DNA of 64,000 nt from Megalonaias nervosa (Eukaryota; Mollusca; Bivalvia; Unionida; Unionidae), in contig JAECUM010093587.1 of assembly GCA_016617855.1 (NCBI GenBank), positions 1 through 64,000 of the forward strand. The letters run 5' to 3'. Positions 22,109 to 33,360 of this stretch are shown piece after piece. Position numbers and translations under genes: made by a program. Positions within the stretch are counted from its first letter, which is position 1. Every line of letters begins with the position of its first letter. The notes below the pieces were generated by a model. The model had not been told where the DNA came from, did no database searches, and saw only the letters and a list, made by a program, of their open reading frames with translations.

Positions 22109-22202
22109 ATATATTCTACTCAGAATCAGATTATTTATTTTTTATTCTGATAATAGCAAAAAAAAATATTCTACTCAGAATCAGATTATTTATTTTTTAT
22201 TG
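22109..22202. repeat. Duplicated 36 bp element between convergent Polinton genes
   Basis: ATATTCTACTCAGAATCAGA followed by TTATTTATTTTTTATT occurs at 22109-22144 and again at 22167-22202. Each copy contains the small palindrome ATTCT-ACTC-AGAAT and, on the - strand, AATAAA signals. It probably forms the 3' processing region of the - strand structural gene, whose end overlaps it. Confidence 0.6.
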
Positions 22203-23656
22203 TTTTTCTTTTTGTTCCACGAAAGCGAGATCTACGATGACGTTCTATGATCTCAAGATCTACGATCTCACATACAGATTTATGATCAGTTATTCCCCAC
22301 GTAAATCCAAAAGGTGTCCTTGCTGATCAATAAGTTTAAAATGTAACTATGATAAAAGCGGATTATGCACACGCAAATAAACAAAGTTGATTGGTTCTAA
22401 TATAATTAAATACCCTGGGGGAACTTGAGGGGTAAATGTGTATAAAATGTATCCTTGCTGGGCTTGATTAGATTTTTGTAAGTCTACTTGATAACTTCCA
22501 TCGATGGCGTCACAAACTAGATTGACTGTGATCGTTGGTGTGATATTTACAATCCCCGGAGAAACATGTCTGCCACCCCCGTATGGATCGTTGTTGTATC
22601 GGAGAATTGTTGGTGGTGGAGCTACTTTTCTCCATGCCTCCATAACTTTTGGAAAGTTTTCATTGATTATGCTGCCAATTTCCTGTCCTGTCTCGATCTG
22701 AAGATCGGTAAGATTAAATATTCATCGTCTAATCTGATTGCTTGTCCGTAATGATCCAAATACAGATCTCATAATTCATCATCGGCTTTTATGTTTTCAA
22801 GAATAAATTTGTTAACATATATTAGGTCTGAATGGACCTGTCTCAAATGCCGAATATTTTCAATAATTTGTTGTTTTATATCATCACTGTAATGTTGTAT
22901 TATACTCGAAAACAAATATTTTATGTTGGTGTGTGTTTGAGTTTATTCAGATCCGATTTAGTCAGCATATGATTTAATGAATGCTGTGCTGACAATTTTT
23001 TTCTGTACTTCTTCAAGTTTGAATAAATAAATTCCTAAATCAGGAATCTTTCTATTTTCTCTGATAAAATAAGCTCTATCAAGCTGATACCATAATCAAC
23101 CTCGTCGATATTCTGGAAGCTTCATAAATATTTTTTGTTTTGTAAGAAACTCCTCTTGGCATGGTTCTGATAGTCCAACATAATCCGGTGCAATTTCAGG
23201 CCAACCAAGTACAGATCTGATTGATGACTGATAAATATCAACTGTGTAATCCGGTGAAAGAATTTCTAACATTGACAACAACGTTGGTTCGTTAACAGTG
23301 ATAGCTGTCTTGGATTCTTTTACGGTGATAGATTTAATTCTGCACTTGAATTCTTCATTCATTTCTTCGATCTGATAACTGCCCGTGGGTATACTTACAA
23401 CTTGCCAATCTGGAGTTCCATCGTCGCGGTTTTTATTTGCAAATACTAATGAGTTATTCAGAGGAAGTCCACCAAACGACGTTGATCTAATATTTGGCCA
23501 AGTATAGTAAACTTGTAATTGTGCTAGTGCTATTTCTTTTACTGGAATTGCAGTTGGAAAAACAACACTAAATTCAGGATTAGTTGAACTGGCTGATATC
23601 ATCGTTGTTTTCAGTGGTGCTGTATTGGCAGCAATCTGTTGTAGTAGTTCTTGCAA
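22186..23656 (-). pseudogene. Candidate Polinton structural protein, heavily broken
   Basis: The N-terminal frame (23096-23656, 186 residues) starts MQELLQQIAANTAPL and includes NPEFSVVFPTAIPV, QLQVYYTWPNIRS, a PTGSYQIEEMNEEF block and VDIYQSSIRSVLGWPE. After TGA near 23098 a middle part of roughly 150 residues continues with several stops. A C-terminal frame (22347-22643) has PYGGGRHVSPGIVNI, CDAIDGSYQVD, FTPQVPPGYLII and, beyond a TAG, LIDQQGHLLDLRGE. A basic tail leads to about 22186. The beta-rich pattern with YYTWPNI, PPGY and DLRGE blocks resembles a family of uncharacterised invertebrate proteins I associate with Polinton-type loci. A capsid or penton-like role is inferred, not shown. 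Confidence 0.55.
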
Positions 23657-23690
23657 CGACGACCTTATTTAATTATCAATTTCTATCTAA

Positions 23691-24510
23691 CTAATTATAA
23701 TTCCATCTTTGTGAACAATCTGGTTCTAATACCTCGTAAATCTTAATTATTTCTGTGAACTCGTCGGTAATTATACTGTCGTTGAGGCATGACGAAATCA
23801 ACAATGATAGCTTTGAGTATGCTAACATCACCGCGTGCAGTTTTAACGTGTACTCATGCAATTTTGTGGCTGTACACGTCGATATTTTTTTTGTGATGAT
23901 ATTAAAAACACCAGCGATTGTTGTTGCAGCTGAAACAAATTGTTACAACTGCCGGTGATGTCATCGTTACTGCGGATAAAATTACACCAGTTCCAGTGAT
24001 GATCGCAGATGCCGAATAAACAACTACGTTGATGACAACTGCACGTCTGCGATAATATTTTACTTGTGTGTCATATTCATCATATTTTTCTCTTTCATAA
24101 TATCCATACATGGCAATACTCATTATTTGGGTTTTGTCCCTGATAGCGGCAAGACCTTCAGGTGTGAATTTATCTGTGATGCTAGTTCTAAATCTTGGAA
24201 AAGGTTGTTGCTGATCTTCAGGTGGTGGCTGAGGAGGTTGCCCGGGTGGTGGTTGAGGAGGTTGAAGATGCCCAGCAATATCAACAGGCAATGTTTCAAG
24301 AGCTTTTTGTGTTGCCTCAGTTGCTTTAACAATTTGTTTTGTTGGTTCAACAGTTGGTTTAAATAACTGTTCTGCACCTTCTGCAAATTCCATCTAAGAT
24401 TCTTGACACGCTTGTAATTTTTGTTTGACAGAATCTCTCACGGGTATAAATTATTTGATTTCCTCTAGTTACTCTTGAGCTAATCCAGCTGAATGTAGTT
24501 CACTGATCAT
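23691..24510 (-). pseudogene. Pro-rich membrane protein of the Polinton (broken)
   Basis: The largest open part (23902-24393) reads MEFAEGAEQLFKPT, a helical stretch, a Pro/Gln-rich linker (residues ~43-66, PPQPPPGQPPQPPPED), then a charged Tyr-rich region and a hydrophobic span of about 25 residues (AVVINVVVYSASAIITGTGV), a likely membrane segment. The same frame extends upstream to ATG 24510 through three stops, so the native start is probably 24510, just inside the right terminal repeat. Near 23935 the frame shifts; a C-terminal helical part ending ISSCLNDSIITDEF... runs to TAG at 23691. Position beside the structural gene suggests a virion or membrane-associated late protein (inference). 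Confidence 0.55.
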
Positions 24511-24533
24511 TATTGATATAATGGTTATTTAAT

Positions 24534-24780
24534 TACAGCAGCAGAGAAGCTGACGACAACACGTGCGTGTGCACATCGCAAACAAATTCGTCTAAAATTG
24601 GAAAAAAATAGCGCGGGGTAACAAAAAAGCTAATCAGGTCTGTTTCCCCTTGTATGAGAATATACTCGGTTAACGGTTTCGGTTTGAGATTATTGACCTT
24701 ATTTTTCAGTCTTCATAGAACCCTTAATTTTGCAAACGGAGCCCTCTAAAAAAGTTGTAGGGTTCAGCTTCTCTGCTGCT
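24534..24780 (-). repeat. Right terminal inverted repeat of the Polinton
   Basis: About 247 bp, the inverted partner of the left repeat. Its outer tip reads GTTCAGCTTCTCTGCTGCT and its inner edge is TACAGCAGCAGAGAAGCTGA. It shares the conserved middle portion containing GTTAACGGTTTCGGTTTGAG with the left copy. Confidence 0.92.
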
Positions 24781-24785
24781 CTATG
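24781..24785. other. Target-site duplication, right copy (CTATG)
   Basis: CTATG directly after the right terminal repeat, matching 12604-12608. Tigger sequence resumes here. Confidence 0.85.
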
Positions 24786-25007
24786 CCTCAGCATCTGTGA
24801 CAACTGGCATGCATCCACTATTCATTCCCATCCAAACTAGTTTGCCTCATTTTGTAAATGGTAACAAATGGATGTTGCTACAGTTACATGTACATGTAAT
24901 TGAAATTTAATTTGAAATTGAAAAATTGAAAAGTAATGGGTGTTATGGGCTCATTCTTATCGGCAGGTTGTCGTAAGTCAAGACCGCCATAACCTGAGAC
25001 CTGACTG
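24786..25007 (-). repeat. 5' leader and terminus of the Tigger element, right of the Polinton
   Basis: In reverse complement this begins CAGTCAGGTCTCAGGTTATG and continues GGCGGTCTTGACTTACGACA, the style of a Tigger terminus. A TA dinucleotide follows outside. It is the part of the older transposon cut off from its transposase by the Polinton. Confidence 0.65.
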
Positions 25008-25009
25008 TA

Positions 25010-25925
25010 TGTATAAATGCTACATAAAGGTACTGATATACATACTGTAGTGAGATCACAGAGTATAAAACTTGAAAAACATCAAGCATTATGAACTGAT
25101 GGCAACCCCTCCCAATATTTTGGACTTGCCCATGGACAGGTAGAAATTTGAAGAGGCCTGAGCCAAATTTGAGCTTATTTTGTGCATCAAGCATGTGCAT
25201 TTGTAAGGCAACTGTGCTGAAAATATATATTCATTTTACCTTAGCCAACATGCATAAATAAATTTGTCTGTTACATCATAAATTAAGGAATTATTTTAGA
25301 TCTTTTTATTTTGTAGAAAACGTGAAAAAATGATAAATTTATTGTATTATATGTATGATCCTTTTCATGATTCATATCTTTTTTATAAACATTTTAAAAA
25401 GTTTGATAAGAAAAACCTGATCATTCAAGGCCCACATTCATTATAATCAGATTTTATATAAATGGGAGTTGTCAGTTGGTTTTTCAAAGAAAACACGAAG
25501 AAGAAAAACATGAAACATTTTTTTCCCCATAAAAATAAGTACCAATCTGATATGTTATTTTCAATTTAAAACACTTCCCAGTAAAGGTCCCTACACAAAT
25601 TTTATTTTTATCTGAGTTTTCAAGGACCAACATTATGTTTACCATAGGTTAGTTTCTTGAGTTGTTTAGATTATGTATTTTCATAATAATTGTTGCTCGT
25701 TACTGTGATAAAATTAATAAATTTACAGTTATATACATTTTAAGTGTTGCATGATTTTGTTTTCATGTTTTTTTGTCTCAAACAATTCATAAATAAGACA
25801 GATACATATATAACATTCTGACAGTATTTTTGCAGTTTCATCTCTACTGGTTATAGACTAGAGCCCATAATTTGGAGTGCCATTGTCTGTACATTTGTTA
25901 TTACATGTTTGTTTTCGCTACTCCT
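25010..25925. other. Intergenic AT-rich DNA, nothing recognised
   Basis: No exon, RNA gene or named repeat was recognised between the Tigger terminus and the satellite array. Confidence 0.5.
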
Positions 25926-25929
25926 CCAA

Positions 25930-26575
25930 AACTTATTGGCACTTTCTTCCTATATGAAAATGGTTACACTTGGACATCTAATATGGCCATCTCATTGGCG
26001 ATCTTGAAAGTCTTGTTATTGCTACTTCTTCAGAATAGCTGGCCATATCAAAATGGGGTATTCATTAAAGGACTTTCTTATGATCTCTAAATGAAAATGG
26101 TGTGGATCTGTCATTCAATATGGCCACCATGGCAGCCATATTGAAAATCTAATTATCATCAATCCTTCTCAGTGGAAAATCATATTGATATGGTGTTTTC
26201 ACCTCAAGACTTCTTATGATGTTGATCCTATATGAAAATGGTTCCACTCTGACATCAACTATGGCCACCACAGTGGCCATCTTGAAAATCTTGTTACTGC
26301 TCCTCTTTTTAAACGGAAAGTCATATCACCATTTTTGTTTTCAACAGAAGACTTATTATGATAATTAGTTGGTCCTAAATAAAAATGGTGCTGATCCAAT
26401 GTCCAGTATGGCTGTGATGTCTTTAAAATATTTTTATTGCTATCCCTCCTGAATGAAAAATCATATATTGCTATGGGGTTTCACAAGAAGACTTCTTACG
26501 ATGTTAGTTGGTCCTGAATGAAATTGTGGTGCCCAGATATCCACTATTGCCTCCACAGCCACTTCACCATAATGG
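25930..26575. repeat. ~140 bp satellite-like repeat, block 1
   Basis: About five diverged units spaced 136-146 bp. Each contains TCCTAAATGAAAATGGTG-like sequence, ATGGCCACC...GTGGCCATCTTGAAAAT and GACTTCTTATGATG. The same family recurs at 27130-27420 and 32170-33110. Confidence 0.85.
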
Positions 26576-26760
26576 ATGGTTACCATATATATTCAGTTAT
26601 AAGTCCCCCCCCCACTTAGGGCTATAAAAAGGCAATTTCTCTTTGACCATCTTATAAGTCGGAGTGAATTTTGCAGTCAGATATGTCTCGAGGAGTGACT
26701 TGTCGTCAGTGAGTCAGAGTTGCACTTTCAAAAAATAAACAAGCCAAACTGGATAGATAG
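26576..26760. repeat. DNA-transposon-like terminal fragment
   Basis: TTACCATATATATTCAGTTATAAGTC and a later CTTATAAGTCGGAG form a short inverted pair typical of TATAAGTCG-type transposon ends. It is related in style to the MITE at 1.5-1.9 kb. Confidence 0.35.
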
Positions 26761-27129
26761 ATAAAAAGATGGGGAAAAATAAAGATAAAATAGTGTAAAA
26801 TACAGTTATATTAGTGAGTGGAATATGTCACAAATAAATTGACAACTTACAAATTTGTCCTAATTAAATCAATTAAAATCCATAATGCTCAACATTTTAA
26901 ATCCATTTATATGATAAATCCATGAATTCAATTATAGGTCACACACTGTTATAAAAATAGTACTTCAGAATGATCAGATTCAAAATGTTCCATAATAAGT
27001 TAAATAATGAAAGTTAAGGCCACATTTTTGCTTTTCACAGTATCTTATAAATGTCACTATCTGATGTCACCTGGTACAAAGTCCAAGAATTCATCCAGAT
27101 TGTCTGGTATTGTTCTGAAATCCTCATTG

Positions 27130-27420
27130 TAATCATCATATCAACATAAGGTCTTCACCAATAGACTTACTATAATACCTCATTGGTCCTAAATGAAAAT
27201 TGAGAGGAGCAAACATCCAGTGAGTGCCACAGTTAACATACTGAAACTTTTATTGTCAATAATTCTTCTGAATGGAAGGTCATATTGGCATGGGGTTTTT
27301 ACCAAAAGGTAGAACAGTAGTCTTTAGCTTCTCGTAAATAAAAATGGTATCAAATGTGCATTCAGTATGGCCACTAAAGTGGCTAATTTAAAAATTTTGC
27401 TGAAGAATATCAGAGATGGT
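27130..27420. repeat. ~140 bp satellite-like repeat, block 2
   Basis: About two diverged units with CCTAAATGAAAATTGAG and AGTATGGCCACTAAAGTGG, the same family as blocks 1 and 3. Confidence 0.7.
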
Positions 27421-29766
27421 TCTACCACTTATCAGCAAAAAACAAAAAAAATTGTTTTGAATTCCCAGAAATTCTTTTGGACAGTAAAGCATCTTTTCCT
27501 TTGATAGACTCTTGTTTAGGTTGTGGCCATTGACTTGAATTGGAAGTTCTTGCAATTAGATAAACATCCCCACATTAAATCATTTAACACATTTTTATTT
27601 ATCGTATAATTGTAAGCCCATGCCATCCCATCACTGTTTAGTGAGTATACAAGATGCCTGGGCTTTTAATAAAATAAAATACTGTTATGTTTTCATTTCA
27701 AGCTTTAATATTCACAAACCTATGATATAGGTCACAGTGACATAATTGTATTGCATTAATGTCTATTTTAGAATTTTGGTGGATCATGCAACAGTGTAGC
27801 AGGTAAAATATGAATGAATTATTGTCTGAAGTAGTGAGACCGTCATAATTTGTGGGGATGGGGTACACTTCTGCATAAAGAATTCATGTCTGAGGTAACG
27901 AGATAATAGTCAAGCATTTCGAGTAAAACACAGGCCTACATGAATTAATTTTGTGACTAATATGCCAAAGGTTAAAAAAAATGCAACTGATAACCATGTT
28001 ACTGAAGCTTCGCCCTGATAGCCAACATTTGAAGTTAAATTTTAGGAACTTTATTTTTTTTAAAACTTGTCATGAACACTCATTTTTAGTCCTCAAAGAC
28101 ACTGGAACAGATACAGAATAATGTATTATTGTCCCTTTGCTTTTTAAAGAAAGAAGGGGATTATGGTGTTCTCTACAGACTTTGTGTTGTGATAAATTCA
28201 TCAGCAGATAGACAGTGTAATTGCCAAAGAGTCCATTTGACCATAAATATGCATAAAGTACCATGAAACCCCAATATAGCATGATGAACAGGGTCCACAA
28301 AATCCTGTCATGATGTGACTATAGCATGCTACAAGCAAACTAGTTAGCCGAAAAAACTATTCATTCATTGGTACATACATGTAAATGTATTTGAAAATCG
28401 GCAGCTTAAGTATAAATAGAGTATATGTACTCATTAACTGCCAGCTGATCTAGTTGTATCCATAATAGTACATGTAATTCCATAAAAATGTGCAAAAGAA
28501 GCATAGTTTCAACAGTTTTTATAGATCTGTCAGAACCCCAATTCTTTCATGCTATTACACTCACACTTACTTAGGAAACACTATATTTCAGAAACATATT
28601 TGCTGGACATGTTCAAAGGGTCAGATTTCTGACTGACAATAAAATGCATAAATCAGACATTGGAAGTTTCTAAAAAGAAGCATGTATTTAGACTTGAAAG
28701 AAAATTAAACTGTAAATTCCCTGACCTTGTAATATACTTTACATTATTACTTGAACAGTTTGTTATGTATATTTAATTTATTTTGTGTGCTTGACCTTTG
28801 TCCATGACTGGGGATAGAGTCTTGGTGCATTCTTGTTCTTGGCCATGTTAGTAAGTTATAAATAGGTTGCATACTTGGGTTTTAGTTCTATACCCAGCCA
28901 TTATTATGACATTAGAAGGTTCTAGAAAATGAACCTGTTGACAGTTTGGATGATTGAATTATTGCAGCGTCGGTCAGGTAGGGTTGTATTGTGACATAGG
29001 TGAAGTAGGGATGTATTGTGACATAGAGTCATGGTGATGTATATAAGGTGAAAGAAGTAAACATTTATTCATTCCTATTCCTATCTTAACATCAGTCTTT
29101 GTGGAATCATATTTATTTTTTTTATAATTTGAGAGGATTACTTTATTTCAATTATTCATTGAAATTACAAAGTGTTTATTGAGTATTGGACTAAAACACT
29201 ATTTTGGGATTATTGTGAACTCATTCAAAGACATTCTGGAACAGCATTGTGAAACAGCAAGGCCATTGGTACTTTGACACATTCAAGACCATTGGTACAT
29301 CAGCACATTCAAGATAGGAATTCATTTAGAATACTCTATACTTTTGGACTTGTGACAGAACTTTAGGATTTTTGGGGATTTAATTCACAATACTGTAAGT
29401 TCCTCTTAAATTTTCAGTTTTTAACTTAGAGAATTAAATTATTTGTCAAATTTTACTAAACTTGTTCGGTTTGCTTTTTTTAAGTCATTCTCTTAAACAG
29501 AGAAAAAAAAATTGTAAAATAAATGCCATTTTAATTGAAAATTTAATTTATAACTAGGATTTTGCATTATTGCAGGTGAAAAAACATGGAGTAGTATGTT
29601 TGATTATACATGAAATAGTAAATCCATCCACTCCAACAACCTAAATGGTTCCGTTCTAGTCAGGGGTCCACAGTGGTACAAGCTATACGCATCTAATTTT
29701 ACCATTACAATCAGTTGTTGAGCTGCTGTTTGCATTTCTGCCTCCAAAATAAAAGGAATAAGAGGC
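27421..29766. other. Intergenic DNA with a possible solo LTR
   Basis: No gene was recognised. Around 28975-29400 there is a short direct repeat (GGGNTGTATTGTGACATAG twice), a TATATAAGG at 29039-29047 and AT-rich downstream DNA, an LTR-like layout without confirmed ends. Confidence 0.3.
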
Positions 29767-29768
29767 AG

Positions 29769-29968
29769 GGGGATGTAACAATGGCTAAAATCAAGGGATG
29801 TGACAATGGCTAAAATCAAGGGATGTGACAATGGCTAAAATCAAGGGATGTGACAGTGGCTAAAATCAAGGGATGTGACAATGGCTAAAATCAAGGGATG
29901 TGACAATGGCTAAAATCAAGGGATGTGACAATGGCTAAAATCAAGGGATGTCACAATGGCTAAAACTA
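29769..29968. repeat. Minisatellite, 25 bp unit x 8
   Basis: The unit GGGATGTGACAATGGCTAAAATCAA is repeated about eight times with single-base variants (GTAACA, GACAGT, GTCACA). The copies are nearly identical, so the expansion is recent. Confidence 0.95.
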
Positions 29969-30964
29969 CTACTACTAATAATAATAATGAGGACTTTGTA
30001 TAGTGCCTAATCTTTAGAAGCTCTAAAGCCTCTGCTGAAGAAACCAAGTTGTATCTCATCTGAAAAATTTTATTATTTAGGTGATAAACTTCTTTCAGCA
30101 CGTGGGTATAATGATTGATTGAATAGGCATTGGTGGTTTTTTGTTTCCTTTAAATAGGTGGATAAATTAATTGAGTTTTAATTTGGATGAGAAACTTTTA
30201 AGACCTCTGCATGGGTTGGCACTTGGTCAAGTATGCCAAATGACTGATAATGCCAGATGACCGATAATGTTAAATGAATAATAATGCCAGATGACTGAGC
30301 AAACATTTTTTGACTATTATTTACCCTGGATTGAGCAACATTTGTTGACAGAGTGCATTGAACACAAACACAAATAAAGACTAAATGGTTTTGTTGTTGA
30401 TGGTTCAATAATAATTAGATTAACAATTATCGACTTGTTATGGAGCTACTATCTTTTCAAAACTAAGTGAGAAGATTTTTTTTCAAGAATATAATACATC
30501 TTGCCAATTATTCAAACTCCTGTTTATTTTGGCACCACTGCTTCTTGTAGTGCTTCAAGAAATCTGTGAAATTGTTACAGTATATCAGGAGCCACACAGT
30601 TATCATGTTATAATCTATTTTGTACTACAGTAAAATGCATTATAGTTGGGATTCATTGTACTGAACAAGTCTTAAGAAATGCAGGGAAAAGCCTATCTTG
30701 TTGATACCTGCTTGGCTGAAGGTCAGCATTTGACTACTTTAGCATCCATATGCATATCTACTCATATGTCCTCCACACCCTAGACCAACTTCAATATTAA
30801 AGTTAGCCACTTTCCATTTATATATGCCTTTTCTCGCTAAATGAAAGGTAAGCTCAAGAAAAAGAGGTGTGTGTCTTGTTTATATATTGATATTGGCATC
30901 ATTGTGGTATGAACAAACCAGTCAGAGGTGTGATTGGACAACAAGGGTGTTGGAGCAACACCAG

Positions 30965-31190
30965 CTATGGTGATTTTTGTTGTTGTAGGGTTTAACACCG
31001 TTTTTCAGCACAAGATAGGCTATACATGGCAGCCAGTATTAATGGTGGAGGAAGAACCCGCGAAAACCCCAAAAAGAACCACCAACCCACAAGAAGCTAC
31101 TGGCAAGCTTTCTCACATACCCACATTGGCCAAATCTGAGACTCTAACCCACGCAGACTGAGGTTAGATGGCAGTGATCCATAATGGTGA
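30965..31190 (+). repeat. Interspersed SINE-like repeat, copy 1
   Basis: GGTTTAACACCGTTTTTCAGCA, then GGCAGCCAGTAT, GGAGGAAGAACCCG and GAAGCTACTGGCAAGCTTTC. Other copies are at 40215-40385 (+) and about 51745-51885 (-), with shorter fragments near 3825-3885 and 43235-43510. A dispersed family with no coding capacity. Confidence 0.75.
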
Positions 31191-31983
31191 GCTCTTTAGA
31201 CCTCTCGGGGGCCTCCCAGCTATGGTGAAGTAGGGTGAGAAGGTGTAAGGAGATTAGTAGGATTGGCCTGGAGAGAACACTGGAATATTGTCCCAATCAT
31301 CAGGCTGTGTCTTTATGGATATACAGGTAATGTGGTGCAACTCCTACATCACTGAAGATAAAGACTTCAGACTTTTAGATATGAATGGGGATATTCTGTA
31401 GACATGTACAACAGGTTTAGAAGTTTGATCCATCTCCTGGGACATAACTTGGGTGAGGAGACACTTTTGCTTAAATATATATGAAGAAAGAGGGATATCT
31501 GAGAAAAAGTATGGTGATAAAGCTGCAGACTGGTTATAGTTAATCATTTGTTTTGATGCAAGGATGTTGGATTTAATCCAGTTTGAGTGGATTCAGACTT
31601 TGTTGTTGCCACAGATTTTGCAAAAGTTTTACAAGTGCAGTCACTGTTGTACATTTAGTAACAAATTATATCAAATTATTATATTACTTAATATTTAATA
31701 TTCCATATGACCTTATTAAACTTGTTGGTATAATTTTTGGTTAAAAATTGGCACACAAGAAGTTTTGTGAATTACTTCTTTTATCAATATTTTTTAAATA
31801 TCCAGTGCTTGTAAAATTTCATACAACAAAGTATATTGCTGACCTTAAATATTTCTTACATCTGTCACATGGTCAATAATGATAGCAAACGTCTGAAACC
31901 ATCAATTCTAAAATATTTCCACCAAATTTATAAATTCTGAAGCAGTTTCTTTATGTATTTTAAGGCTTGGTATTATGCCAAGA

Positions 31984-32049
31984 AACACTTCATTTCTATC
32001 TAATTAACACTTCATTTCTATCTAATTAACACTTCATTTCTATCTAATT
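31984..32049. repeat. 22 bp unit x 3
   Basis: AACACTTCATTTCTATCTAATT three times in a row. Confidence 0.9.
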
Positions 32050-32169
32050 GGCTAATTTTTCATATAATCTTTCTCAATCAATACTGCATTCTCTTGTGAA
32101 TTGGGTCTACTGGTCACATACCATATGTGTTTGTCTATCTGTCCATTAGCACATGTATGTTATTGCTAT

Positions 32170-33110
32170 TCCTTCTAACCTATGAGGATTGCCATAAAAA
32201 TTTGCATACACATTCATCCTAAGGGTCAGTTGACCCTAAATGAAAATAATGCTACTTGGACATTCAGTATGGCCACCAATTGCTATTGCTACCCCACTTA
32301 AACTGATGGTCATATCAATATGGATTTTTCAGAAAAAAAGACTTCTTATCGTGTCAAGTTGGTCCTAAATGAAAATTATGTCAATCTGACATCCACTATG
32401 GCCATCATGGCAACCGTCTTGAGAACCTCATTATCTGTTATTTTTCTCCAGAACAAAAGTCTTATCAATAAAGGGTTCTCACAAGAAGACATCTTATGAT
32501 GTCTAGGTGGTCCTAAATGAAAATAATGCCAGCCTGACCTTGCTGCCAGGACAGCCATCTTTAGAATCATATCACTACTGTTCCTGGATGGAAAGTCATA
32601 TCAGCATGGGGTTTACATCGTATGATGTCTAGTTTGTCCTAAACAAAAATTATGCCAATCTGACCTTCAGTATTGCCACCATGATGGCTATCTTGAAAAG
32701 TCAAATCTAAATGAAAATGATGCTGATCTGACATAAGGCTACAATCATGGCCATTCTGAAAATCTTGTCTTCCAGAGATGATGATCATATCAACATTGGG
32801 TTTTCACCCAATGACTGCTTATGTTGTAGAATTTGTCCTATATGAAAATGGTGCCTGATCTACATTCAGTAGGGCCACTATGGTGGCCATTTTGACAATT
32901 TTTTTTAAATTGCTACTTCTGAATGGAAGATCTTATTGGCTTGGGGGTTTTGCTAACAAACTTCTTGTGATGACTAGATTTTCTAAATGAAAATGGTGCC
33001 CATTGGGCATCCAATATTTGCACAGTGGTGGCCATCTTGACAATTCTCACTATTCCTGAGCAGATGGTCATATCAACATAAAATGGACACCTTTGTACAT
33101 GTCCAGAAAT
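32170..33110. repeat. ~140 bp satellite-like repeat, block 3
   Basis: About six to seven diverged units with the TCCTAAATGAAAAT and GGCCATCTTGA blocks spaced mostly 125-145 bp, with one truncated unit near 32700. Same family as 25.9-26.6 kb. Confidence 0.85.
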
Positions 33111-33360
33111 GCAGTGATACATTATCATTACCATGAAAATTGTTTGTAAAGATTGTAACCGTAAAAATGAGTGAAGATCACCCTTTTATATAACAGAAAA
33201 CTTTGCTAAGGAATTTAGTGCAACATTTTATATGTTTGGTACATGTAATAATATATTTCTGAGAACAAGTTGATCTTAATAAGTAATTAAAGGCATTTCT
33301 CCATTCAGTCCTTTGCCTTACAGAATTTCAGTTGACAAGAGTATATTGGTGTTAAAATGC

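Larger units (their letters stand above)
12609..24780. mobile_element. Maverick/Polinton virus-like transposon, 12.2 kb
   Basis: The boundaries come from inverted repeats that start AGCAGCAGAGAAGC at 12609 and end GCTTCTCTGCTGCT at 24780. They are flanked by CTATG at 12604-12608 and 24781-24785. The duplication is TCTATG if the last T of the right end is counted. Inside are the hallmark genes: FtsK/HerA-type packaging ATPase, retroviral-like integrase and protein-primed-type family-B polymerase, plus a phospholipase A2 protein, a Cys-rich protein, an HNH nuclease and two candidate virion or membrane genes. Coding sequence runs to within a few bases of both terminal repeats. The element is shorter than the usual 15-20 kb. 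No capsid double jelly-roll or protease was found. Stops of all three kinds and frameshifts show it is no longer functional. Confidence 0.93.
10689..25007 (-). mobile_element. pogo/Tigger-type DNA transposon, split by the Polinton
   Basis: The left part (10689-12608) holds a - strand transposase remnant. The right part (24786-25007) ends in ...ACCTGACTG followed by TA, which in reverse complement is a CAGTCAGGTCTCAGG... terminus with a TA target, as expected for Tc1/mariner-pogo elements. A TA|CAGT at 10687-10692 is the proposed other end, with only a very short match to the right terminus. The transposase start near 12500 (-) and the right terminus would be about 330 bp apart without the Polinton, a normal 5' leader. 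The host element is therefore older than the Polinton insertion. Confidence 0.7.

Noticed and set aside
22504..22751. + strand frames opposite the structural gene
   Set aside because: They are antisense shadows of the - strand coding sequence.
12609..24780. Stop-codon reassignment as an explanation for the in-frame stops in Polinton genes
   Set aside because: TAA, TAG and TGA all interrupt genes and single-base frameshifts are frequent too, so ordinary decay explains the pattern.
29769..29968. CRISPR-like array
   Set aside because: The 25 bp units are directly adjacent with no unique spacers, and the context is animal DNA; it is a minisatellite.
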